Below the pieces are notes generated by a model. That model was not told the DNA's origin, did not search any database, and worked only from the letters and a program-made list of their open reading frames with translations. From Aulostomus chinensis (taxonomy: Eukaryota > Chordata > Actinopteri > Syngnathiformes > Aulostomidae), in assembly GCA_037954235.1 (NCBI GenBank), contig JBBMOA010000013.1:25835192-25899191 (forward strand): a stretch of 64,000 bases of DNA, given 5' to 3'. Position 1 is the first letter of the stretch; the number at the start of each line of letters is the position of its first letter. Shown in pieces: positions 24,671 through 37,285 of the stretch. The translations under genes were made by a program, and so were the position numbers.

Positions 24671-26275
24671 AATGATTAATGCATAAAGTTGCCGTTTCCA
24701 AGTGGGGGCCCCATTAATGAACCCCCCACCGTGTTAGCGAGTGCATGGGCTGCTGGTGGGTGCTGAGCTGCAGATGGCAGGGGAGTCGCTGTGAATGTGC
24801 TGCGAGCTATTTGGGGCTGCGGCGTCTGCAAGGTTTTGCGACCGCTGAGTTCCCAGGTCTGATGAGACTTTTCACAGGTACCTGCTGAACTCAAAATGTT
24901 CCTCATAAAACAAGCGAACTAACCATCCAGATCCAGATGGCTTTGAGCCTCGCTGCTCTCCAGGGGGTCCATCTGTTGAACAGCCACAAATGAGATATTT
25001 TCATGGTGCAAAATGAAACAATCTTTTATGCAAACAAAAATTGAATTAAACATGAGTTGTTGCACGAAATATAGAACCTGACCGACATGAGATCCTTGGC
25101 GCCGAGACAGATACTAAGGAGGAATAAAGTTAGGGTTCATATCATCACATACATGATGAATAAAAGAACAAGAGGCTAAATGAACAGAGGCATGTCTTGG
25201 CAATGATTCCTCATACACATACAAACACCTGTGACAAAGAACATTTTACTGTAAATAACTTTGAGTGTCCAAAGTGTAAACACAGCAGCAGGCGCAGTGT
25301 CCTCGAGCGGACAAACACAGCAAGAGGACCGGTCCTCAGTAAGCCAGAGCAATAATGTATGTTTTCAATCTGTTAAAGTTTCATTGGAGGATCGTGTGTG
25401 TGGGACTCAGTCCAACTGGGCTGCAGCTCACTAGCTGGGTGGCCTGGAAGATGAAGGGAAGCATCTCCTAGCTTTGGGTTGCCAAACAGAATGCAATTAG
25501 AGATGAGGAAGCCGAACATAATTGGGCGTGACACATGTTAATAATCTTTCATTTGGATCTACGGTCTGCAGCTGCAAGACAGAAATTAGACTGGAAGCTC
25601 TTGGAAAACAACCGGACAATTGCAGGCTGCCAAACGTGTGTGAGGTCACCAAAGAACCAGCTTCCTGGCTAAAAGCAGCCGCTTATCAGTGCACCTGCGT
25701 CTCTGTCAGGCTTGCAAATGACATCTGTGTACACTTTGAAGCGAGTGCTCGGTGGTTTGCTGCTTTTCTTTATCACTGCCAAACCAGCAAAGGTTTGATG
25801 AATGAAGTGTAGGTTTTCCTGGATAAACTACAGAGGCATTCAAGCCTGACACGATATCATCTCAGGGAGAAAAACTACTCAGCAGAGTGTATGAACAGGG
25901 AGGGAGCACGAGCAGGTGAGCCGGGAAGAGGGCCTGAGCAAGCAAAACCAAGAACAAAAAGGAAAAACGCAGCGGAAAAATATTTCAACATTCCTACGTC
26001 TCTATAGTCTTTGACTTTTAACAGAGGCAGGAAGAAAAAGAAAAAAAAATCCCAGATAGCATCAAAAACTCCTGGAGAGAGCAGAGTGTAAACCTGCTTT
26101 AGGATTCATGCTGTAGCAGCGATTCATGTCCGTTCACGCTGTGCTGGAAAATTACATGTCGAACCCTGGAACGCTCCTTCAAGGGACGCAGCACAAAAAG
26201 CCTGCTGGTCGCTGCTTCCTCCTCCATCTCATCTCCTGGATGTCAAAGATGTAAGCTTGTTGCTCCAGCTGAGGA

Positions 26276-26276
<1 letters not shown>
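24671..26276. other. No gene seen
   Basis: Unique-looking DNA. A 96-codon + frame at 25522-25812 has several Cys but no recognisable pattern or splice context. Confidence 0.42.

Positions 26277-26322
<46 letters not shown>
26277..26322. repeat. (TG)n microsatellite
   Basis: About 22 TG units followed by (ATG)3. Confidence 0.95.
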
Positions 26323-26323
<1 letters not shown>

Positions 26324-27967
26324 TGATGATGGACAATAAGCAAAACTGACCAAAGACAAAATATGTGACAAAGAACGCAGACCGGGGATCTGATTTCTCT
26401 GCCTCGTTTCACTGGATGTGTGTTGACACTGTTAGATTCCACATGATGATACAAACGTAGCAAAATTAACTGTTTAGGATGAAAAAAAAAAAACAATGTT
26501 TGGACTAAATTTTAGCATTTGAGTGTTGGAAATGTACAATCATGTTGCTGCCAACTGTGGTGTTATTTGAAAAAGTAAATAAAAGCCCTGATGTAGAGGC
26601 ACAGAAATAGAAATTTAAATCGATTAATTTGAGATTATTTGTGTTCATTTGAATTTAAATCCAAACCCTCACTGGGTGCTGAAGATCAAGGACCAGACTA
26701 GAATAACTTCTGATGCGTAGAACTAAAACATGTTCACACAACATTGATGAATCTTGACTATAATAAAGTAAAAGTCAAGAACTCCGCCGATGTGTACATT
26801 TTTTCATTCCTGTGACAGTTTTTCCTTCTTCCAGATCAACCTGCATGTAATTTGAGGCTTTTATTTTTACATTTATTTATTTTTTGATTAATGCATTGAG
26901 TCATTTTAATATCATACGTCAGATTTTACCACACGAGCTTTGAAAAAGTTGAGGCAGTTGAGAGTGAGGAGCGGTGCTCGTGAGCGATGACATCACTTCC
27001 AAAGATACGTCATCTTTTTAAACTGAGGCGTGAAGACGATCCCTCCTCAGCAGGTCTGGACGCTGCAGGGTTCACCAGCAGTCACCCAGGCTTCGCAGCT
27101 TTTTTCTCTCCGTCCTCTGTGGAGACGAGCAGAGGATTGCAAACTTTCAGGTCACGGAATAAAAGAAAAACAGGGAATTAAACAACAATTATCTCCGGGT
27201 TTCAGATGATGTCACGGCGCTCTACAGAGCTGCTGAAGGAGAAAATTACGTTATGTTTTTGTCCGTGGAGCCATTAAATCGAAACGGAATAACATCTTCT
27301 TGTGTGACTATAGCAAACTTTAATGAGACAAAAATAGCCGAGTATGTAAATGGGAACTGCATTATTTATGATTGAGTGCGAGTCGTGACTGGAGATTTGC
27401 CTGAAGTTTAACAATAATAATAACACATTAAAGTTTTGTGATATAAATTTTAGCCTTGAAAACTTAGAGAATGAATCAGCTTTATGCAGAGAAATGTAGA
27501 AAATTTACCAGCAAGTAATTCTTTTTTGTTGTCAAGCAAATCTTCCCTATCTTCCAGTTCATTTCACACAGTGACTGAACTTCAGGGTCAAATCCCAGGT
27601 GTCGCCTCCCGACTCTGAACGAGGGCCAGGACTCGTTTCAGGTATTTAACCACAACACCTTCAACAGGGCTGACTTCCTCCAGGGTCACGGGCCTCGTCC
27701 CATCCTTGCTGCAGGTCAGTCTGACCCTCAGAAACGAGGTGCTGCATCTCGAGGGTTTACCCTGATGATCAGCTCAGCTTGTTTGGGCACTGGCCTTCAC
27801 GGAACCCTGCACCATCTCCTGGTTCTGCAGCACGTCTGCTCCGCAGACTGCTGTGTTCCAGCAGTGACGCTGTGTTGAGTCCTGCTGGTCCAATAGAGGC
27901 CCCAGATCACTGGAAGCCATTTTAAGAAAGAATCCATATGCTATTTACAACGGCGGCCCGAGGGGGA
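26323..27967. other. No gene seen
   Basis: AT-rich (26480-26920, 27240-27520) and then GC-richer DNA (27590-27900). No repeat family or exon recognised. Confidence 0.42.
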
Positions 27968-27992
27968 ACACACACACACCTGCGCGCACACG

Positions 27993-28051
<59 letters not shown>
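27968..28051. repeat. (CA)n microsatellite with GCGC start
   Basis: An imperfect start (ACACACACCTGCGCGCACACGC) passes into about 28 pure CA units. Alternating purine-pyrimidine throughout, so Z-DNA-prone. Confidence 0.94.
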
Positions 28052-28053
<2 letters not shown>

Positions 28054-28535
28054 GAACCGATGGGGAATTCACGAGTAAATTAAAACACATTTGTTTCCTT
28101 GTGTTTGCTCTCCTAAAATGTTACAGACTGATGACTTTTCCAAGCCTTAATTCAGCCGCTGGGACTGCTGAGCCGCTTCCAGTGCCGCTCTCTTTCATGG
28201 ACATAAATTAAATCTGTTCACAGGGAGCTGCCCGGGTCAACGCCGCCCCTCTGCTGGCTCCCATCAGCAGCCTTTCGCTTCCTTCACTGTGACAACGGGG
28301 AACTTCTGAAGGTTTACATCTACATTCAGCTCTTCAACAGGAAGCAACCGATCATCAGCTCAGACCTTCACGGCATCATTCAGCTCACGACTCAGGCGAC
28401 CGTACGACAAAACCCAGCCTTCACACGTCTGTAACACGTCAATGTTGAATGAAGTGTGTGCTTCTGATGTGTGATGGACTGTTGTTGGGTTAGAGATTCA
28501 AGAAGAACTTTTCTTTGGGACTTTTTGGGAACAAT

Positions 28536-28760
28536 CTTAACTTGTGCCTGGTCGTGGTGATCAGGCGTTTCCCGTTTTGACCATCGACCGCCTCAAACTG
28601 CCTCCCCACACAGACCCTCGCTGTATAAGAACAGCAACTGGCCTCCGTACCTCACACACCCGTCGTCACGCTACACGCCATTCGCCACGTGTTATATTTT
28701 CAGCGTTTTCATGCAAGAATAAAACCTCTCAGTCTTTCATCGTCAGAGAACTTGAGACGA
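28536..28760 (+). mobile_element. Weak LTR-like segment
   Basis: TATAAG (28624-28629) is followed about 90 bases later by AATAAA (28718-28723) and then a short tail (ACCTCTCAGTCTTTCATCG). TATA box, short R-like interval and poly(A) signal in that order are the core of a retroviral-type LTR. No inverted TG...CA ends or second copy were identified, so this could equally be chance. Confidence 0.2.
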
Positions 28761-28826
28761 ATGTTCATTTGTCACATCACAACATCAAATCCTTTGAGCA
28801 AAGATAAGAACGGCTTCATCCTCACG

Positions 28827-28848
28827 TCTCTCTCTCTCTCTCTCTCTC
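28827..28848. repeat. (CT)n microsatellite
   Basis: About 11 CT units. Confidence 0.88.
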
Positions 28849-30141
28849 CACCGCTCTTTTTTCTCCTCTCTCACATCCTGTTTCAACATAAATATTCATC
28901 TTCCTCTTCCTCCATAGCACTTTAATGATTCTTCCACAGAGAAAAGTAGGTCTGCATGAATGTGCAGCTTCAATCAAACGCTTGCAGGTTGCGTCTGGTT
29001 CTCTCGTTAAAACACACTTCCTGGGTGTTATTTAAAAAAAAACATTATTGCACCTTTTTCATGCATCAATTGAGAACAGAATTTGTATAAATTCATTTTT
29101 CAGCTGCTTCAGAGACCTGTTCAAGGTGTTGTGTGAGATATGTAGCTCCTGAGTAGAGACAGCCTGAGTCTAACGCAGGCTGTTGGGTTTGGTGCGCGGA
29201 CGCAACCACAAAGAGCAAAGTGCCGGAGGATTATTAGAGACAAAATAGTGCAGGATTAGATGGAGGTCCGGAGGTGGAGTCGAAATCCAAGCTCAGACTT
29301 TCCGCCTCATTTTTGTTTTTGATTCTGCGGAGCTCAAAGAGAGACAGAGATCCTCTAATTATCAGTGAACACAGTGGGGCCGCTTCCTGCATGCTGGCTG
29401 ACATTTTGGTTTGAGAGGGAATAACGAATCACCCCGTTTCTCCCACTGGGCGCGCCGCTCATTTGTGACATGTTTACACTCGACTCTGAAGACCTCAGAG
29501 TTTGTTGTCAGCCGTCGGGCTCCGTCCCCCCAGCTGTGAACCACGTGCGAAAGGTTACCATAGCTCCCACTCTGAGAATGTCTGCTGTCAGTGTTAATAA
29601 TGGTGGGCAACAAGTAAACAGTCTCACATGTCCGCCACGAGTGTTTCATCCATGGTTCCTGACGCAGCGAGGTGTTTGTGTCTTAATGACGGAACAGATT
29701 CAGGGTTTTTCAAAAATTTAAATGGCTTTTTTTTTTGTTAGCAAGATATCTAAAAAAATGAACAGATTTACATTCTGTTTGATTGAAATATCATATATTG
29801 CAACAAGCAAAATGACCTCTGTGGACAACAAAAGGTTACGAAACTTCCATATTTGGTTTGGCACGATCATCTTCAAAAATTAACTTTCATGATGATGATT
29901 CTATACATGAGATGCCTGGCATCATGCAGGAGAAGTACTCAGGCGTAACCGTTTTCTCTGTGTCTTCTGACCTGTTCTTGTTGCAGTGCAGTATCATCAT
30001 CTGCCACTAGGGGAAATTAGCAACATGGCCGTCATGTCATGTCTTTCATTTTACCTTCATGGTAGTCTTACTGAGCTGTGTTCAAATGAAACTGTCAAAG
30101 GAAATGCTCTGTTGATTATTCAACGGCCTGAGTACATACAT
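28849..30141. other. No gene seen
   Basis: Two opposite overlapping frames at 29362-29721 carry no domain. Nothing else recognised. Confidence 0.42.
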
Positions 30142-30192
<51 letters not shown>

Positions 30193-30201
30193 CACACACA
30201 C
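30142..30201. repeat. (CA)n microsatellite
   Basis: About 29 CA units with one AA interruption near 30177. Confidence 0.95.
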
Positions 30202-30699
30202 AGAGGCATTTATCGCACTGGCACACACATGAAAAAAAAAAAACACTAATGGGAATTTCCTTGTGTTGAAAGCGCCGTGGCTGCGGGGCTGTCCTGATGA
30301 GGAGGAAAGCAATCTCTCTCAGATAGATCTTGTGTCAGATAGAACGTTGGCGGCTGTGATTGTTTTCAGTGCTTCTGCTCGGCTCCACGTTGAGGGACGC
30401 GTCAGCTCACCAGCGCCGTGAGTGGAGGGCGTCGGCAGGTGGAGCTACTCTGCGTTTGGCGTGGATGCCAGCAGACGCAGGTTTCCCCAGCGCCTGTCAT
30501 CACGCACATAACAATATGTTGCACTGTCGCTTCCTGGTTGGGGGGGGGGGATCACGCTTGTGCAAGTGCAGTTGCAGCACGACTGGGTTATCACTCTCTG
30601 AAATGTATTCCCTATCAAGTAGAGGGCAATTTAACATTCCTCTGATCCTATCACCGAATAGTGAGAGGATAAATGTTCAAATTACTGCATACTGCTGAA

Positions 30700-31560
30700 G
30701 GCGCTGCAGTAATTGCACCATATTTTTGTGAAACCCACTCGCCCTGCCATTAGTAATGACATTTTATTCTATTGGTTCGTGCACATGGACACAAATTTTC
30801 TAATTTTTGTTTTGGGAGACACCCATTCGTGCTAATGCATTTCCACTGCTGGAGTATTTCAGGGCTGCTCTTTGTCCCTGTGGTATTCTGTTGATTGAGT
30901 AGCACTCTTTTGTTGTCGGGGGATTTTTTTTTTCGTTTCTTAGTTCTAGCTAGAGGCTAGGAGTGTTCCTTCCTGCTTTTCCATCAGGAAACCCTAGGAA
31001 ATCAGGAAAGACACATCCGACCACTTCATTGAGGCATTGACAGACTTGGAGTGGAGCCCACACATCAGACAGTGTGGTCCTCCCCGGATCCATGATCAGA
31101 AACTGGGCCAGTAAATTTGACTTGAAGGGGCTCTTAAGATCCGAATGGAGGGAAACTGGAGAGAAAAGAACCTGTCAAGTGGAACAAAGCTCCCAAAACA
31201 TGATATATTGCTTGGTTGGGGATGTTGTGAATTGTGAATTCAAGCCAATTCAATTAGGATTAAGAAGGCCGTGTCATTAGTTTACATCAGTGTAGGAGCA
31301 GATGATGAATGCGTATGGTTTGTTTTTGTTGATGCAGTGGTGCGCATCCAGTGGGAGCGTCCCACAGTCACAGCACACTCATTAATATTATTGCCATAAT
31401 CTACTTAAAGCCCATTTGGTATCAGTCTTGACATTTATTGGTTGCAGAATAGTTTCTCATGGGAAAACAGGGCACACAGAGCAAGAAACTATGGAGAGTC
31501 ATAATTTATGATATGTGGATTCTGAATTTTGTTCATCGCTTCATCCGTCTTCTTCACGGG
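30700..31560. promoter_or_regulatory. Candidate conserved noncoding DNA
   Basis: CpG-poor, repeat-free sequence with many homeodomain-like cores: CAGTAATTGCACC near 30709, CATTAGTAATGAC near 30748, GCTAATGCATTT near 30831, CAATTCAATTAGG near 31246 and CTCATTAATATTATTGCC near 31378. Only short frames are open. Typical of enhancer clusters in gene deserts, but conservation cannot be tested here. Confidence 0.25.
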
Positions 31561-33984
31561 TACTTGCCTTGCTGTGGAAAGTCCTGTATTTTTCAAAATT
31601 AGGCCCTGTTTCCTGCGTTTGGGTTGAAATGCTTGATAATCAGGAATAAAATGAGTTTATTAGTTTCAGTATGGAGCGAGATGCGACACTTGGCACCTGC
31701 AAAACAAGAAAAGTCTGTTGTGCCATAGATGAGCCTCTGTCTGCCCTTAGTTATTGTTACTGTCATTTTTATGGTGATCGCTGGAGTGATGGGAGACCGA
31801 TGTTTTTGTTGTTTCCAGTGCGAAGCTAAGCTAAGCTAAACGCGCTGGGCAGCTCCTGGTGAATGAGTTTGATTATATTAATGCACAGCAGCGCCATAAT
31901 ACAGATGCACACTCAGCAAACCTTTCCTCATAAAAAAATAAAGGCAGGAAAAGGAAAACTAGCAGTTTGTAATAATGCTTAATGTCGAGCGGCGAATATG
32001 AAAGAAACAAATGAGTTTAATGTGCTCTCCTCTGGTTTATTCCCCGTTGGTTTGGAGGGGCTGCTCTCTGCAAAACAGCACCACTTGCACTCCACCAGCA
32101 GCTTCTTCCCCACGCCGTTGCTGTAATTACTGGCTCAAGCAGCTTCGTGAGTCTGATCAAACAAGGAGGAGCTACGAGCGCGTGGGCTGGCGCGCTCCGT
32201 TTCACTTTCTCACGACCTGTGTTTCCATCCATGACCGGCCAAGAAAAGAACATCCTCGTCTCGTCACAGCCGGGTTTTATCAATCAAGAACTGCAAGTAA
32301 GTGGACTCATTGTCCCATGGTACAAGTCACGCTCCAGGTGACCACCTTACACACTCCACATGTCCTTCTACTTTTGTTAGAAAAACAAAGTCGACTAAAA
32401 CCCAATATCTGGTGTGAAAAAGCCTTATTTCCTCACGTGTGATGTCATCCATACCAGTTTGTCATCTCACGCTTTCAAAGACTCGGATCATTAGTGCCAA
32501 TAAAAGTAGCAGTATTGAAAAAAAAGAATGAGCCCCACCTCTATTGCCTCCAAGAGAAGGAACCTTGTTGATATAAATAATCTCACGTCTCGTGCCTCCT
32601 GACCACGTTATCCACCTGACGGGCCGGAGGCGTCCAGGGGAACGCTGGCTCTCCTGGGTGGAAACGTTGAGACCAACCCGCAGTTGTACAGACTTCCTGA
32701 CTTCATATTGCTTTACATCTGACTTCATATTTTCCTACCGTGACATAAATACAGCAGATAATTTTAGAATCGTGTCCGCGGGGACTCCAACATGTTAAAG
32801 CACACTAAACAATCGCGCCTGTGCCGCTCCCTCGAATCCAAGTCAGCAGCGTTTGTTATCACTCCCATGGTGCTGGAGAGCTGAATAATTACTGGCATTA
32901 ATTCTCAACAAGGATCTGGGCTCCAGCTGCCCGTGATGGCCTCCAGGCTCCAGCCAGGACAAGATGAACAGCCCTGCTAGCCAAAAGCACCCAAGGGTCA
33001 AGTCCACGTCCCCCTCGGACGCTCGGTTATGTCACAGGTCCCCAGGTCTATGAGCAGATCCTGGCAGATCGTTACTCACGAGGTAAAGGGTAGTAACTGA
33101 TTAATATGCCGCAACATCAGTCACTGAGTAATGAAGTGCAACTGGCAGGTAGCAGAAGCGCAAACCCTACCAACATGACACAGTCAGAGCTGGAATGCAG
33201 TGAGACGCTGCTTAGTCCACTGATCCCTTTTGTTACATGAGATCACCCTCACTTACCCGCGGTGCTTTTATTTGTTCGCTTCGGCCGCTTAAGATCACCA
33301 TAATGAGATTTGTTGCTCGAAAAAAAAGGGGACCTGAGGCCTCATTACAGAGAAAAAACCCCTCTTTGTTTTGGGAGATTTCAGAGAGGTGAGCCGCAGA
33401 CACAGCTGCTGCCCGGCTCTCAGCGTCATCACGCGCCTCCTCTACGGGTCTACAGAAGGACAGGAATTTCTATCTTGAGGCCCAGGACCTTGAAAATGAA
33501 GCAAATGATTATCATTTATATCTGTTCATTTTTTGCCATCTTGACAGATAAAAATCTCTCACATAACAAACACTCTTTTGCTTTGGTCGTTAGGACTGCA
33601 GTTGCAGTCTGTGGCTTCAAATAGGGATACATAGTATTTTTACATTTTGTTAATTTCCTCTGATTAGATTTGATCTGCTGGAAGATTTCGACAGCAGAGA
33701 TTCCTCTCATGTGGTTTTTGGTAGAACCTAAAAGCCTTGGCATTATCATTTTTCTGTGTAGAACTTTAATAAATCCTTCCCTTGAAAACAACATTCAAAG
33801 CGTGTGTGCCGTGAGCTTGTTGTCTGCGGAGGACGTTCGTGATGAGCACTGTCAGTGTTGAGCTTAATTCGATCAAGATGTTATCGCTTATTCAATTAAA
33901 TCGACTCAGAGCGTCGCCAGGCAGCAGGCTGCTGCTCTGGATGCCTGCCAGCCAACCCTTAAAGCCTCAAAAACACCAGGACCA
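31561..33984. other. No gene seen
   Basis: The 143-codon + frame at 32011-32442 overlaps an 88-codon minus frame and has no domain. A 13-base direct repeat CTGACTTCATATT occurs near 32697 and 32719. Confidence 0.42.
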
Positions 33985-34152
33985 AACACCTTCCGCTGCT
34001 GCTTGATCTCAGGGGCTGCATACAAATAACATGCCGCTCGGAGGGAGACTTCAGCTAGAACACTGCCACAGGCTCTCGGGAGCCGGGGATCAAACCAGTT
34101 ACCCTGCAAGGACTAGATGACCCCTCTAGCACCTGAGCCATGCAGTCCTAAA
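33985..34152 (-). mobile_element. tRNA-derived SINE
   Basis: The minus strand shows an RNA polymerase III A box (TGGCTCAGGTGCTAGAG, 34124-34140) and B box (GGTTTGATCCCC, 34085-34096) at tRNA-like spacing. CCCGGCTCC and a TGTGGCAGTGTTCT stretch follow. This matches the head of a tRNA-derived repeat widespread in percomorph fish. The acceptor-stem halves do not pair, so it is not a functional tRNA gene. The lower boundary of the body is approximate. Confidence 0.68.
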
Positions 34153-35476
34153 GCCTTGAGCTCCTGGTGCTCCTGAGGGGCCTCCCATCCTTGAATTAAC
34201 CAAGCCTGGTCCTGCTTAGCTCAGAGGGACGTGTTCAGCTGGCACCAGCCTCAGAATCTGCTTTCCTGGACATGCACGTCCTCACATACAAGGAGGAAAA
34301 CTCTGGTTTAGTAGTTCAGGAAGGTAAAGACATGAGTAACAACACTGGTTTTAGTCCGCGAATGTAGCTGCTGCACACGGTGATGCAACACGTTCAAGAT
34401 ATTTATTTTTAGCAAAGCAGAATTGCAAAAGTAAGTAAATACTACACATCCTGCCATGCACAAACCTGAATGAACCCCAAAATATTCAGGGGTGTTACGA
34501 GTGGAGACAGGAGGTAAAAGTAGACATCCCTAGACGTACGTCAGCACTGAGGAGTGTTGGAGAATGAAAGATTAGAAAACCACGTTTCATGCAAACACAC
34601 ACGTGGCCTTTGCAGTTATAAACACTTCATTGTATCTGCACAACTCAGAAGGCTTTGTCATCAACCTGCTCTGACAGTCTCCACAAAAAAACAGGGGTAT
34701 GTTTTTAAATATGGATGAAAAGAAAAAAAAATAAGCCAAGAGGCAGAGGTTTAAATTTTTAACACTTTCAGTCTCACTGTTTCTACACGGCTGTCACCGA
34801 ACTCCATTCTCCCAAATATTTACAGCTGGTGCTTAGAAGTTGCTGTGTGCCAGGCGCTCCCGGTGCCGGCAGCTTAGATCCCCCGCTGGAAGTTTTCCCA
34901 CCAAGTTTAACCGCTTGACTCTGAGAACTTGAATAGCAAGCAGCAGTTTTCTTCTGTGTCCAAGTGTACACACAGGAAAAGTTCCAGAGAAGTTGATTCA
35001 GATTGAAATGAAAAGCTGCGGAGTTGTGGAGGCGGCGGGAGCTTGAGAGCTTGAGCTTGTTTGAGAAGGCAGAGTTTTTGAATGTGAAAAGGAAAAAGAT
35101 CTTTTTGCGGAGCTCAGATTCATCCGGCACGAGGTCATCGGCAGGTTGCTGGATTTAAAACTGGTTGCAATCCTGCTGAATGCTAATGTCATTATGCACT
35201 TGTTTTAGCTCTGATGGAACGCAGTGCTGTGCCCTCGTTTCCCAACTTCAGACTTTTTTGTATTGATGTCCCGTAACGATCCCATTCCTCATTTAAATTG
35301 GAGCTAGAGTGCCGTTGTTATGCAGATTTGTCTGCTTGAACAGAGTCAGACGTGTCCAAGCTGTTTTGTTAGAGGTGGAACGTTGAGGAGGTTCAGCTGC
35401 AGCGGTGATCTGCTCATCTACGACCACCCGATGAGTCGAGTGATGACCCACTGCAGGGACCGAGAGCGCCGCGACC
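34153..35476. other. No gene seen
   Basis: A 115-codon minus frame (34783-35130) overlaps another minus frame and is Ser/Lys-rich without a domain. Otherwise ordinary DNA. Confidence 0.42.
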
Positions 35477-35511
35477 CGCCACCCTCACGTTCGCCACCCT
35501 CACGTTCGCCT
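35477..35511. repeat. 15-bp tandem repeat, about 2.3 copies
   Basis: CGCCACCCTCACGTT is repeated perfectly twice and begins a third time (CGCC). Confidence 0.8.
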
Positions 35512-35901
35512 AACAGTGCGATCACAACGGCAACATAGTTGACGGCTCATCCCAAACATCAGCATCCAAAGATCTGAGCTGACACAAAACTCGTGATTAA
35601 TTCAATGGAGCAGGACGGAATTCGCTCTTCAGACTTCGAAGACGAATCCCAATAAACCTCTCAAATATTGATGGCTGCAGAAACACTGAAAGATGCTACA
35701 GATAGGACAGGCTGCTCGAATTAGCGCCCAGCAAGTTTGTTGAACCAGGGTTATAAAGTCTGAACGTCACTGAACTGTTACTGAACTAAAAGGTGAGCCC
35801 TTGCTAAGGATCTAGAATTAGTGTATGAATGGGGAATCAGACGACTGTTCATGTTTTTGTCTTGAAATCCACGACTGGAAGAGGATTACACGCGCCCATC
35901 C

Positions 35902-35938
<37 letters not shown>
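35902..35938. repeat. (CA)n microsatellite
   Basis: About 18 pure CA units. Confidence 0.95.
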
Positions 35939-35940
<2 letters not shown>

Positions 35941-36318
35941 CTGGAGAGTTTAATATTGAGTTAAGCTTAAATATCCCCCAATCTATTAGGAGTAATAATC
36001 TAATAACCGTAAAGGTCGCTGCAGCGTGCAGGGCCTGTCAGAGATTTGACTTTATTGAAGACAGTTCAAGCTCTGAGTGGCGTCCTTGCCCGCTGAATTT
36101 GGTCAGGTCTTGTTGGTCACACTGCTGATTTTTCTCTGTAACCCAGTTTGCCTCAGTAGAACTGAACTGTTTTACCACTAAAATTCATTTTTATGGAGCA
36201 GACGAGGGCTGAGGTGACTGCCAAATAAAGACAAATGCCATTTTGGAGGACTGTTCATTCAATACCACTTGGCTGAGGAAAGCGTGCCTCAATAGGCCTG
36301 GCACGCACGCAGGCGCGT

Positions 36319-36404
<86 letters not shown>
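36319..36404. repeat. Long (CA)n microsatellite
   Basis: About 42 CA units, the longest tract in the window, preceded by GCACGCACGCAGGCGCGTGC. A minus-strand Cys/Val poly-dipeptide frame over it is an artefact. Confidence 0.96.
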
Positions 36405-36407
<3 letters not shown>

Positions 36408-36599
36408 TGGTGGTCTTAGCCAGGCTGATGAAATGTCCTGTGGAATTAATTTTCAATCATCTGAAAGGATCATCTGGTCTGTTTTAATTGTCATCGTCCT
36501 TCAGTACTGATGCACGCGACGAGCGGCCGCAGTGGCCGACGTGTTCCAATAAGCTGTGTTTACTCAGAGAGGAAGATCGATATTCACAGAAACAGAGCG

Positions 36600-36880
36600 A
36601 GCCAGTGGTTCTTATTCTCTGTTTACACATTACAATGGACAAATCAATAATCTGCTGGTGTGAAAAGCCACAAACATCTAATAATTATAGATGCTTTGCT
36701 CATTTAATTGGTCTAATTGCCTTTATTTTTATTTTTCCAGTGAGATCGCTTTAAAAATAAAGCGATCTCACTGGATAGCAAACAAAAGAATAATGATAAA
36801 TGAGGTGTTTTAATTGGCCACAATTAAGCGCTCAGAAAGGCTTTGAGGGTGTAATTGCCTCCACTGTAATTGCTGACCTG
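36600..36880. promoter_or_regulatory. Candidate conserved noncoding element around a hairpin
   Basis: Dense homeodomain-like sites flank the perfect hairpin at 36737-36774: AATCAATAATC, CATCTAATAATTATAGATG, CATTTAATTGGTCTAATTGCC, TTTTAATTGGCCACAATTAAG, GTAATTGCC and GTAATTGC. CpG-poor with no coding frame supported. This has the look of a vertebrate developmental enhancer or a noncoding RNA locus; conservation is untested. Confidence 0.35.
36737..36774. repeat. Perfect 17-bp inverted repeat with AAAA loop
   Basis: The arm CCAGTGAGATCGCTTTA is followed by AAAA and then the exact reverse complement of the arm. As RNA it would be a 38-nt hairpin with 17 unbroken pairs. Flanking T-rich (left) and A-rich (right) sequence could extend the stem imperfectly for another 15-20 positions. 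It is short for a microRNA precursor, and the loop of four is small. Confidence 0.9.
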
Positions 36881-37136
36881 CACAAATGAGCAGACTGACG
36901 ATTCAAAGGGATTCGTCCCCCAAAATGTGCAGGTTCCAACTCAGGCGTCCAGAAGCTTTGACTTGAGCCAGAACCAAACCAGCCGTCACCTTTCCAGGTT
37001 GTTCACTGTGGCGCAGAATCTCAAGTGCTTTGTTTTCAACTCAAACCAGTTCGGGATTCGTGAGCGTCCTGTGAAGACGACATGGATGAAACGGGAGTTG
37101 CATCTTTAGAGTTTGCAAGCGTATGTTTGTTGACAG

Positions 37137-37285
37137 TTTAGCCATTTTTTTTTAGTCTCCATTAGCTTCAAGCTAAACACACGTGGCTGAAGTAAGAAGT
37201 CATACAGGAGGGCAAAACATCTTTGTGACCTCTAGATACCGATTTGTGAGTGCTTGAAAGGCAAAATACATTTTTTTGTGTCAAT
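37137..37285 (-). mobile_element. MITE, copy 2 (fragment, minus strand)
   Basis: Reverse-complemented, the stretch contains CCCTCCTGTAT, a CTTTGTGAC-like core (as GTCACAAAGATG) and TTAGCTTGAAGCTAATGGAG. The first and last are shared with 47868-47990 and the last with 15176-15706. Only one end of the family is represented. Confidence 0.55.

Noticed and set aside
28536..28760. Confident endogenous retrovirus LTR
   Set aside because: Only TATA and AATAAA at a suggestive distance; no ends, no primer site and no second copy. Kept only as a weak call.
34077..34150. Functional tRNA gene on the minus strand
   Set aside because: A and B boxes are present, but the two halves of the acceptor stem do not pair and a SINE body follows.
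36191..36400. Minus-strand Cys-Val repeat frame
   Set aside because: Pure translation of (GT)n on the minus strand, not a protein. The same holds near 40651-40886, 3210-3443 and 30082-30312.
36737..36774. MicroRNA precursor
   Set aside because: The perfect stem is only 17 bp with a 4-base loop, shorter than a normal precursor, and neither arm matches a microRNA I know. Kept as an unexplained hairpin.
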